64,000 nucleotides of DNA from contig JAHREC010000062.1 of the NCBI GenBank assembly GCA_020081605.1, positions 2,418,001-2,482,000 on the forward strand, read 5' to 3'. Shown in pieces: positions 36,125-46,489 of the stretch. The translations under genes and the position numbers were made by a program. The notes under the pieces are model-generated. The model was not told the DNA's origin and did no database searches. It was given only the letters and a program-made list of their open reading frames with translations. Every line of letters begins with the position of its first letter. The first letter of the stretch is position 1. The DNA is from Albifimbria verrucaria (taxonomy: Eukaryota; Ascomycota; Sordariomycetes; Hypocreales; Stachybotryaceae).

Positions 36125-38969
36125 CATGCACTGTAAGTCGACTAACTATCTGCTAAACTACATCACCTCCTCCTGTACATCCATATCCACATCCTCCTTG
36201 TAACACATGATATCATTCACCTTTCTCCTCGTCGCGCAGCCGCCCGGCCCTACGGACCCTTCACACCACTCACCCCTCACGAGCGAAAAGCATAACCGTC
36301 CTTCATGGTTTGCAGATTGCAGGCTCGCAGCCAACGCACCCTCACTGGTCGCGTCTTCGGAAACCTGAGGCCCCACGAGTATCAGATTTGCTCCTCTTAC
36401 ACCAAACTCCACTCCCTTTCGGGTCCCGAGCCCAGAATCAGTCCCAGATCCGGACGAGACCCTTCTCCAGCCCCTAGCATAGCCTCCTCGTAGCATACAG
36501 GACCATGTCTTTTGCTGGAGCAACATCGAACGAGGCTCCGGAGCTTGCCCGTGGGACGATCCGCGCATGCATGCACGTCTAACACCCTGGTCCTGCTTGC
36601 TTAGGAGAAAAAGTTTCTGTCTCGTGACCTGTCACCAGGCGTCTATCTCGCTGTCTCTTCCGTCCCTTTCTCTTGCGCCCATCTTGTGACACGCAGGCGA
36701 GGCTCTTGGCTTGGGCCCCTGTCTTTACTACCACGACGATCAGGGTGCGCTACCCACCTCGCACTTCTCCTCAGGCGGTGCAACCACAACATCACAAGAT
36801 TCCCGCCCGTTGAATCCTCTACCGCGCGCACGGATGAGGCGGGAGCGCATCCTTCCTGCATCATTATATGCGCCAAAGAGAGATACTCTACGATAGTCTC
36901 AAGGCCCTCTCGCAAAGACCGTGATAGCACAAACCGAGGCTGTAGCAAGTTCATTAACAGACGGGAGCTATCGACCTCAAGTGGAAACCCGGGCTCTCTT
37001 GGCCCTCTCGCCAGGGAAAACAAAAGTGGCCCTTGGAGCAATATTGAGCTCGAGACCACTGCTATAGATGGGGTGAGCACAGTCCACACATCGGATGCTC
37101 AAGCTCAAGCCCTCGTCGTGTCTAGTCACACAGTACAAACCTTGGCCCGGGCCTCGCCCTCTGCAGTCATCAGACCCCCGATATCCTTCGGCAACCGCCA
37201 GAGCATCTCGGTAGGGCTGACAAGGCCTAGGTCATATTTCTGACCTCCATGGTAACACAGTCCTGGACGCCTGACTAGAGCTATGAGGTCCCTAGTCCGT
37301 CTGCCTGACTCTGACGGCTCATTGATTGCCCTCCACGGCGCAGAAACATGCTCACGGCGGCGCTCTCAGGCTGTACTACACCACCTCACACACGCTCGGA
37401 TGATGCGGGAAGGTCCAAGTCAAATGGAATGATAAGCCGTCCCATAGGGCTGCCCCGTAGTACAGCCCTGGGGCGGGAAGGCTTTGCAACATTCCAGTCA
37501 TGTCGGCAGCCCCTGTATAAGTCGTATACGGCGACCTGCTCATCACAGAGATAACGCCGTCTGCCATTCTCTTTGCTTTTTCTTTTCCAAAGCTACTCGC
37601 CTTCCAATGGGTCACTGCTCCCGCTCAAACGACACCTGCTTCATACTCAGGATTCATGCGTCGATCAATTGTCGTCTCTTGCACCATGAGAAGTCATATT
37701 TGCTCATTGCGGGACGTTCTTTAACTTGATCATTGCCCGTTCAGATCAGCCGCGTGCAAAATTAATTACATAAACGCTCCGGTTATCGCACGAACGGGCG
37801 CTCCCAGCGGCCAGGTCCCGCTCACGGCACCCGTCCTACGCCCGTTCCCTCCACCGAGCCCCGGCGGCGGCCCGAGCGACAGAAGCCGCACGCTACCCAA
37901 ACAAGGAGGGAAACAACTTACACAGTGACATGTGCATGCATGCGTCCACCAGGCAGCAAGCAACCAGCATGTGAGAGGGACCCCAGCACGCGAATGTGCA
38001 TGCCCATCGTCAAACGACCGTTGGGCAACTAGCCCAGTGACGTGACGCATGTCGAACCGGGCCCCAAACCTCCCCTAAGAGCTGCCCTTGCCAAGTCGTT
38101 TCAGCATCGTCTCAGAACCGCGCCCATCAGCCCAACCCAGTGCCACGAGCCCTGCCAAGAGGACGACAGGGAAATTAACCACATTTTCGTGCAAAATCGT
38201 AGAAGACGATGGAAAAGGCGTAAGTAGACTACGTGCTGTGTAACCGGGGCGTTTCCCTTTCGTAGGATGGCGCTGCCCGGACTTGTATCTTCATGAGGGT
38301 TACGCTCCCGTAGTTTCCGTGATGGTTCGTGTCAAGTCGTTCGCGCAGATACCATCAGTTTTACGATGCTGTGCACAAGCCAGCCTTACCAACGAGTTCA
38401 TTGCCTGGAGTGAAGCTTCAAACCTCGTGCTACGTGGAAACATGCATCACCATGCAGGGCTAACAAACGCCCATCACCCAGATCAATAAGCTGCGGCTCT
38501 TTGTTTGGAACAAGCTATTCATTCGCCATCTAGATCACGCATGGTGCGAACCTGTGAGCCCGTTGCTTTCCAACCACGGGCAAACAGTCTGCTGCTATGT
38601 ACAAACAAAAACATGTCTTGCGACAATGCGACCTGTTGCGCTGCTCGCTTGCCAAGATGCTCCAACTCTCTTCATGAAGACAAAGACATTAAAGTGAAAT
38701 GGAAGGGGCCAGGTGATGGGCCGGTGCAAAGTGCCGGCACATCATTTCCCCGTCCGTTTCTATCATTCACATTAGTAGTCAATAGATCCAAATGCCAGAT
38801 CAACGCCGAACAACATGCTTTCGGCTAAATCAAGAATAAAGAAGCCCGTCTCCCTCGACGCTGAAAACAAAAATGGCGTCGAGGGAGGGTATGACGGCAC
38901 TTCGTAAAATAGCAAAAGACGCCTGCCCCAGATGGCCTGCCTCGGCGAGGCCAGACCAGATTGAAACAA

Positions 38970-40714
38970 TCAGATCCGTTCTTGGAATCTAGATCCAGAT
39001 CCGCGGGAGATGCGCGATCCATCCTGGCTGATCAAGCTGCGACCCAGCGGGTCGTGGGAGGCGGCGGGTCGGCGAATGGGTTGTCCTCGGCCACGGCCAC
39101 GGCCACGCGCGCCGGCCCGGTGCGGATTATGGGGACTCCACTAACCGGCCGCATCGGCGTTCCCAAAGCTAGTCGGCCGCCACCTGCGACAGTGGGATCA
39201 AACTCTTGCGACCCACGGAAGTAGTCTGAGTTGCCGCTCGCAACACTTTCTCTGGGATCGGTGTATCCATCGCCGCCTGCATGAAGGACCGAGGGCAATT
39301 TCTTGCCTGATACGCGGTAAAAGCCCCTTTCTTCAGCGGGTGCCGGTTGTGCTGGTGCCTTCTTGTTCAGGCTGGACAGAGCGGCCGCAACGGCAAATGG
39401 CCCTCCCCGCTCCCTCATAGGCGGATCAGAGGGACCATCGCCGCCACCATCCGTAATGGCCCGGGAGGTAGGACCTGGGCCGCTACCAAAGAGCGGTCGG
39501 CCGTCCTTCTTCCTCCTGTGTCTGAGTAATAGTAGCAGAAGCATGGCTAGCATAGCAAAGCCAGCAACGCTTCCCACTACACCTCCAATAACCTGCTTCT
39601 CCTTGGGCGAAAGACCACCAGTGGACGGGTTACCTGAGTCTGCCGGCGCAGTATCCGTAGGTTCAGCACCGGGAAGACCACCGTCACTTCCTCCTACACC
39701 ACCGCCGATGCCACCGGTCTCGGTCGCCGTTCCTGTGGAGCTGGGAAAGTCTGAAGAAATAGAAGAAAGGATAGTTGAGGAGAGGGTTGAGGTCCGAGAT
39801 GAGGATCTCGAACTGCTTCGAGAAGAGGTAGTCTCGTCTGACGTTGCAGATGAGCTTGGTGAGCCGGTCTCTGCCAATGCTGAAAGGGTTGAATTCGAAG
39901 GTACAGAAATTGAGGATATTATGCTGGAGAGAGCAGCTAGGAAAGGAGTTAGCAATCGTGAAAGCATGGAAAAGTAGCAAGACACAACGTACAATTTGTG
40001 GAATTGAGGGACCCTATAAATGATGGGTATGTTGAAGTGGACGGTAGAGCAGAAGACGGAGGTAAAGGAGCAGACGTCACTGCGGGCGGCTGAGTTGCTG
40101 AATCAGCTGCTGGGGAGCAGTGAGTCTGAAGAAATAAGAGATTCTGAGGGTGGAGGTAGCGAAGGTTCGGGTAGAGCCGCAGGCGGCTCAGAAGGTTGAG
40201 GCTCAGGCGCCGGAGGGAGACTTGTTGAGGCGGCAGGATCGCCGGGGATCTCTGAAACCGCGGGCACTGCTGGCGGCACGGCTGGCGGTACCTCGGTAGC
40301 AGCCGGGACTGAGGCAGCCGGAGCAGAGGCCGAGTCTGCGGCGGCCGTGAGAGAGGGCGCGTCGGGAGGTGAAATGGCGACGGTGTTGCCGGACACGGTG
40401 TCGATGACAACCGTGTTCGGGGGTGCATAGAAGGTCTGGGTCTCGTAGGGAGAGCCAGCTGGATCGACGTATTGAATGAGCGAAACGGTCTGGATGACCT
40501 GGGTGACGAGGTTGGGGTTTATCTGGGGAGGAGCAGCGTCCTGGGCCTGGGCCTCGCGTGGACGCAGCTCGGCGAGACCATCGTGCTGGAGCGGGTCGGG
40601 GTCAGGATGGTGGTGATCTTCGTGGCTGGCGTGCTGGTGACGTAGGCGCTGGTGTGAATGAGAGTGCGAGGAGTGGTCGTGAAGGAGTGAATGCTCAGAG
40701 GCTGAGCCGGTCAT
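38970..40714 (-). CDS. Single-pass membrane protein with Ser/Thr/Pro-rich ectodomain (Wsc/Mid2-like layout)
   Basis: Not assigned to a named family. The order is: a His-rich segment, a conserved-looking patch (NLVTQVIQTVSLIQYVD, then FYAPPNTVVIDT), a long Ala/Pro/Ser-rich region, a Ser/Thr-rich stalk, one transmembrane helix (QVIGGVVGSVAGFAMLAMLL...) followed by basic RHRRKK, and a cytoplasmic tail. An intron lies at about 39935-39993. The frame at the C-terminus stops early at 39032; a one-base shift gives PLGRSLISQDGSR...RFQERI with stop at 38970-38972, which is how such fungal proteins usually end. Another shift is needed near 40100. Upstream of the 40714 ATG the frame stays open and hydrophobic (NALYITTGAALAALAP), like a signal peptide lacking a visible start, so the true start is probably further upstream. 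A cell-wall sensor role is inference from layout only. Confidence 0.75.
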
Positions 40715-41577
40715 GGCTGCGGTTGGAAATGTGGGCGCCAGGGCTGCTAGGGCCGCGCCGGTGGTGATATAAAGGGCGTTGGTATATTTGGATACGATAC
40801 GCGGATCAAAGGAGTGAATCGGAATGGAAAAAGATATATCAAGGAGAGTCTGGTGTCCCGCAGGCGTGCGTGGGCTAAGGTATATTTGAGAGGATGTTGC
40901 TCGTCTTTCAAGGAGTCATTGTCGGCTTTGTGATTGTTTCGTGATGGGAGTGGAAGACCTCGAGATGGATTCGACGTGGAGGCGCTCGCGCGATACAAAC
41001 GGCAATCGATCGTGTCCCAGGTCCTGCTCTTGTTCCAAAAATCGCCTTCGAAATATCCTTGCTCTTTTCTTGTCTTGTGTCTTTGCTCCAACGTCTCTTC
41101 TTCCCTGGTGAATTGAGCTCGATGCCTCAGCCGCGACCTGATCGACGAACCGATGGCATGGCGAGTGAGGAAGGGTCAGAACGGTTCGACGGGAGAAAGA
41201 TGCCGAAAAAGAAAATCCACGTCGAAAATAAAAAAGAATGAACGAAAGTGCCCACGCAGAAAAAATGATCAAACGAGGGAAAAAAGAGAGAGGAAGACGT
41301 GGTGGTGGGAGGAGCAGCAGAGGGAGACGAGACGGGAAATGAGAGACCGGGTTGGTGGTTGTAGAGCTAAGGGATTGGAGGATCAGACAACGACCTAGAG
41401 ATAGGCTAGCCCAGGTAACAGATGGATATGGGATGTACTGTATGGATGGAGAAAGAGGATCCTGGAGGCAAGGGGTGGGTTCCCGGCGAAAGAGACGGAC
41501 CAGGCAAGGATGCTTGTTCTCGTCTGGTCAGTGCACAAACAAAATGCAAAGCAGAGAGCAAAGAAGCAAGGCCGAGG

Positions 41578-41602
41578 GAAAGCAAAGCAAAGCAAAGCAG
41601 AA
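41578..41602. repeat. AAAGC pentanucleotide repeat
   Basis: Four AAAGC-type units leading into an A/G-rich stretch to about 41620. Noncoding. Confidence 0.6.
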
Positions 41603-41880
41603 GAAAAAAAAGAGCACAGAGCAGAAGCAGCGCAGCGCAGAGCAGTACAGAGAGAGGATGGAGATAATTTCGCTTGACATGCTCAAAGTGGCTCCTTGAG
41701 GCCCACGCAGCCAATCAGGCACCCGCTGCACGCACCGACACGAACAAACATGGACCAGGGGTCCCGCAAATGGACAAGGGGGCGACACTGACTGTGTCTT
41801 CGTAACGAGAAATGGCTGTCGTTTGAATTGCAGTCAGCCAGAGTGTGTGTCTGTCTGTCCTGTTGTGTGTCGAGACGGCC

Positions 41881-41908
41881 GGTCTGGTCTGGTCTGGTCT
41901 GGTCTGGT
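41881..41908. repeat. GGTCT pentanucleotide repeat
   Basis: Five perfect GGTCT units followed by GGTCC. Noncoding microsatellite. Confidence 0.8.
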
Positions 41909-43338
41909 CCGAACGTGATTGGGGAGTGGGAGCCACCGACCACGTTGGGTCTCTCAACTATCGAACAGTAGCCCGTGTAAGCCACGCCGACAACACATGT
42001 CGTACTGAACCAACGAGCCGCTCTCTCTGCGTGTCTCTGCCTCATCTCATCTCAACACTCACACTCACATTCACATTCACTCGACCCCCGGCAGCCCTTC
42101 ATTCAAGAACACGCAATAAGGATCCATCCGGCTTGTGGGCGCACCCGGCGGGTAATAGGAGCCCCGGCGAGCCCAATCGCTCAGTCAGATCAGGCCAGGC
42201 CAGTCCACACCTTCACAGTGCGCTCACCACCACGACTCTTCTGCCTCCTCCCTCTGCTGCAGGGACCCAGGATCCCCAAAGGGACGCAAATTCCAGATCC
42301 AACGTGTGAGGGTGGCATGCGTCCGCGCCCGCCCGGGCGGATGGATGCATTTCTTACCGTGGCTCGTATCTGCTCTGATTCCTTGGTGAATCACAATGCA
42401 TCTTCCCTTCCACGCCGCGACGATCCTGCTCCAGCTGCTTTTGCTTCGGCGCCGCTGCCCACTGTTTCTTTATCCACGGCAACGTCAATAGTAGAAATAA
42501 TAATAATTGTCCAAGCGGGCCCTCAGTGGGCATCTTTTCGCTGTGCCACTTGCCACGTCTTGGGTCCCCCTCGGCCGGGCCAACCATCTTACAGCAAGCA
42601 AAGGGGTTTTGAAACAGTGAAACACAAACCCGCCGCTCTAATTTGCCGAAGCGTCGTCCGCCCAGACAAAGCTTGGCAATCGTCGGATCTGGTGGGTTTT
42701 GGCTTCTGGTCTTTGCTCGGTCGATGTGCAGGGGAAGAGAAGAGAGCCCGGGAGCCAGGGGATGTATGTGGAGGCGAAGGGAAAGGCTCATGCGTATTTT
42801 TCCTTCTTACCTTCAACAGGATATAGACAGGGGAGGCGACGAGGGCACATGCTATGTAAAGAGATGCTGAGACAGACGTCGTCGCGGTGGCCGTCACAGA
42901 AAACATCCAGACCCCTGGCCTGGCCGGGCCCTGCCGTCGCCATGCCCGGGGCGTCAGATGCACAACATACTGTTCTTCTTCAAAGGGGACAATGCGATGC
43001 CATGCTATGCCATGAGATGACGACTGAGCCCGTCCCGACTAATGGGCTTCCCGTATCAGGTAGGTCGGCGGCTTCCAGGCTAGTGCCCTGAGCTCGGGAT
43101 GCCTTCTAGCCTAACGTGCCTTAGCCATCCCCATTCTTCATTAAACTTGGGTATTATTAGCGCAGCCGTGCGTGTACCTTGGGCTCAAATACGAACCCCC
43201 ATCCTTTTGCGCGTCCGCGTGTCCCTCGCCATTGGCGGAGCCGGCTGGTGCTAACGGGCTGGTGTCACTGCTGCAGCTGGCCACCACGGAAACGGTACCT
43301 CAGGAATGCTAACGCTCGTACTGTAATGAATAGTGGGC

Positions 43339-43380
43339 TATTTTTATTTTTATTTTATTTCTTTTTATTTTATTTTTCTT
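43339..43380. repeat. TATTTT-type AT-rich repeat
   Basis: Irregular TTTTA/TATTTT units over about 40 bp, some 660 bp upstream of the hydrolase start. Confidence 0.65.
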
Positions 43381-43415
43381 ATCCCGTACACTAACTACAC
43401 TATCGGATTCCACCT

Positions 43416-43446
43416 TTCTCTCACTCACTCTCTCTCTCTCTCTCTG
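43416..43446. repeat. CT dinucleotide tract
   Basis: About 30 bp of CT repeats upstream of the hydrolase gene at 44038. Pyrimidine tracts like this are common in fungal promoters; a function is not shown. Confidence 0.65.
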
Positions 43447-44037
43447 TCAACCTCGTGAGTCCTGTCATACCCACCAGCCAACGTCGAATAATCCGTTGCG
43501 GCCGTATTCTCAATCCAACCGCTCCTACACATAATCTTCTCCTGCTGCCTCCTCGTCATGTTAAATTCAGATCGTCCTCCAATCATCCTACCCCAGTTCC
43601 ATGGCCGTGATCCCTCCCCGGTCTGCTGTGACGTATGGCCCACTGCACCTTGGGGTTTTTCCGCGTATTGCCAGCCAACGCAAGTACATTGTAGCAATCT
43701 TGGTTGTGCTGGCTCAACATCTTCACCACACGCTCAGCCACCCTCCGGCATGGCCTAGATAACCTTTGTTCCTCCCTCCCAGCCGCCTCCTGCCTCGCGT
43801 CTTGTTCTATTTTATCGTCTTCTCCCTCGTATTGCTCTTCACGTGCGCACGCGGCTCCCTTGCGGCACCTCAACGTCCTTCCCCCGCATCTCGTCCCATT
43901 TCAGCCCCCGTCACCAACATGCATGTCGCAGCAGCACAAGGCTGAGACCGTTGCTCCCCTTTCCCTTGCCTCATCCGGGGTCTGAGCACGCTCTGCGTCC
44001 CTTGGCAAGTCTGTCCAAACGTCCTGCTCTCCACGTC

Positions 44038-46177
44038 ATGGCTGCCAATCCCTCCCGCGGCTCGCCGTACCTGCAGCTGCCGTCTCGCCCAGCCCTCGGT
44101 TCCGACCCCGGCCTCCTCCGTCCAGGGTCCGCTGCCAGCTCCGGCTCCGTCTCCGGTCCATGGTTGTCTGCCGATCCCCGTACTGCCTCCACTCAGTCCC
44201 TCACCCCGTCTGACGTTGACCCCGAGCCTGGTCTTGCTCACGCGCCTGGCTTCTCTCCTGAGCTGCCATCCCGTCGCCGTACCCTGCTCATCGTCTACAT
44301 CCATGGCTTCTACGGCAACGCCCAGTCTTTCAGGTCCTTCCCGGCTCACGTCCACGGTTTCCTCAAGACTCTCCTTTCTGAGACCCATGTTATTCACTCC
44401 AAGATCTACCCCGCTACAAATGCTACCGAGCCATCGAAGTCGCCAGGGACAACTTCAGTGCTTGGCTGGAGCCACATACCTCACCCACTACCGATGTCGT
44501 CCTAGTTGGCCACTCCATGGGCGGCCTGCTCGCTGCCGAGATCGTCCTCATGGTCAGTCTCCTCTTCTCCAGCCCTCCAAAGCAAGCACTCTATTCTAAT
44601 ATATCGTTATAATTCAGCCCAACCATAGCCCTTACATGCAGCATCCTTTCAAACACAAGATCTTAGGCTCTGTGTCTCTAGACTCCCCATTCTTAGGCCT
44701 GCATCCCGGCATCATCGTCTCGGGAATATCCAGTCTTTTCCAACCTGCACAGTCTCCCCTGCTGTGGGAAATGGCAACAATCTTGGATCACCAGGCATGA
44801 ACACCTCAACCACGACCGTGGGGACCGAAGAGTCAGGACAATCCTCCGTCAGTCCTGGGCCTCTCATCTTGCCTCCTCCTCGTCAACCCACCGACCCTTA
44901 CTTTAACCCACCATTCTTCAATGACGCCCCATTCAGAGAGCAGCCCTTCCTCAAGCGTCTTATGAACTTCGCCACCAAGCACAAGTCTGAGGGCATCTTC
45001 CGAGCCGTGGGCAACCACGTCACCTCTCATCTTGAATTTGCCAGCTGTCTAGCTGATTATCCTGGCATGTCGGCAAGGTATAGTCAGCTACGCGCACTTG
45101 AGGATATAGATGAGATTCTTTACGTGAGCCAAGGGCATCCGAAAGGCGCATATGCCCGCGTGCGCTTCGTGAATTACTATACACTTTCCTCTGGTCGACC
45201 CGATATCCCCAAGACTCCCAAGTCTCCAGAGCCCACAGCTGAAACCACAGAAAGCTCTCCCGCTCCAGCTTAGACTCCACTCGCTCTATTATCGACGATC
45301 CGACGGCTACTCCTGAACCTGAGCATCGAAAGAACTCTATGAGCCCGGCAATACTTGATTCCAAGGCCGATGGTAAGATCGATCTTCAGGCCCAGGTTGA
45401 TACGCTATCCTCGAAGCAACCCCTTGAAGACCGGGAGACCAAAGGCACATCTCCGGACGTTCAACCACAAGAGGCTCACAGTCTAGACCTTTACGCTCCG
45501 AGAGTTCTCAAGACACGGATATTGAATCATCTCAAATGTCAAGGATCAGCGCCACACCCGAGCCCAGCATTGTCACCACCATAGACGAGCCAATCCTGAA
45601 GGAAGGTGCCGGCAACCTCTTGGCTTTGCCTCCCTTGCCCGATCCACCTGCCGAGCCAGTCCTGCCGGATCCCGATCAGTACCCTGACAAGGAGGCCCGC
45701 AAACAGGTCGAGAAGGAACGCAAACGAATCCAGAAAGCCCACGAGAAGGCCCTCAAGGACCATGCCAAGGCCGTCCGTGAGCGCGAGAAGCTTCTTCAGA
45801 AAGCCCAGAAGGAGGCCGCCAAGGCCCAGCAGCAACAGGCCCAGCAGCAACAGGCCCAGCAGCAACAGGCACCGGCCGGAACACCAGAGCAAATCGAACA
45901 TGCTTCGGCCGCTGATACTATCGCCGAGGCCCAAGCCCTCGAGGCTGCCAAGCCCAAGAAGCAGCGCAAGTTCTGCCGGCTACCCAGCAAGCGCAACGGC
46001 GTGATGGATCCGACGTGGGTCGATATCTACATCGACGGCGTCGACGAGGTCGGCGCCCACTGCGGGCTGTTCGTCCCAGGCCCCCACTACGACAAGCTTG
46101 TTGGTGACGTGGGCAGCCGCATCTTAAGCTGGGTCCAAGATGACCTTACCAAACGGGCCATTCTGGACATGTCTTAG
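44038..46177 (+). CDS. Alpha/beta-hydrolase (DUF676/lipase-like) with charged C-terminal tail
   Basis: Putative serine esterase or lipase. The N-terminus is Ser/Pro-rich, then the fold begins with LLIVYIHGFYGNAQSF (HG oxyanion region), and the nucleophile elbow is GHSMGG in VVLVGHSMGGLLAAEIV (about 44500). An intron at 44553-44617 leads to LGSVSLDSPFLGLHPG. Later sections hold LKRLMNFATKHKSEG and a long Lys/Glu/Ala/Gln-rich coiled-coil-like stretch with three QQQQA repeats (45827-45871). The end, DVGSRILSWVQDDLTK..., stops at 46177. One-base losses: CCCC 44409-44412, CCCC 44756-44759, CCC 45259-45261 and near 45498. Earlier in-frame ATGs exist (from 43843); 44038 is chosen because the conserved-looking sequence begins there. 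Substrate is unknown. Confidence 0.82.
45827..45871 (+). repeat. 15-bp in-frame tandem repeat encoding QQQQA
   Basis: Three copies of a 15-bp CAG/CAA/GCC unit inside the hydrolase gene, each encoding Gln-Gln-Gln-Gln-Ala. The period is a multiple of three, so changes in copy number keep the frame. Confidence 0.85.
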
Positions 46178-46489
46178 TGAAGCACCTGGCTGGATCAGTG
46201 CATCACGCGGGACGCGGCTGCGAAGGAGGGGTTAGCACATATCAGGAACGTGAGAAATATGCGGCAACGTCGCATGATGATTGTGGTATGTGTGGATGAA
46301 TTATGAAGCGTTCTAATATTAAGCATTCGCTCGTCTATGAAGCAGATAGAACATATATGCCTGGTATCAAGTAATCCTATCCTCTTAAGGATCGCTCCTA
46401 TTAGACCCTTGTATGTACTTAGTATAAATCGACCCGGCGCCGCCGTAGTTGTACAGTTTTCTTTTCCTCGCCGTCCGTTTCCGTCATCT
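46178..46489. other. Convergent intergenic region, hydrolase to HET gene
   Basis: 312 bp between two 3' ends. It can hold only the untranslated ends; nothing else seen. Confidence 0.6.

Larger units (their letters stand above)
34460..38969. other. Intergenic region upstream of the Zn2Cys6 gene (4.5 kb)
   Basis: No supported gene. It serves as upstream DNA of the Zn2Cys6 gene and as downstream DNA of the membrane-protein gene at 38970. Several simple repeats and CTAC/GTAG-rich motifs lie at 35.0-36.1 kb. Frames at 36158-36568 and 36686-37243 overlap on opposite strands and have no protein-like features. Confidence 0.5.
40715..44037. other. Divergent intergenic region, membrane protein to hydrolase (3.3 kb)
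   Basis: No supported gene. The first 100 bases adjoin the membrane-protein gene and may encode its signal peptide. The rest carries simple repeats at 41578-41602, 41881-41908, 43339-43380 and 43416-43446. Overlapping frames on both strands reflect these repeats. Confidence 0.5.

Noticed and set aside
36158..37243. Several 136-185-codon frames
   Set aside because: C-rich composition keeps many frames open; none looks like protein and they conflict by strand.
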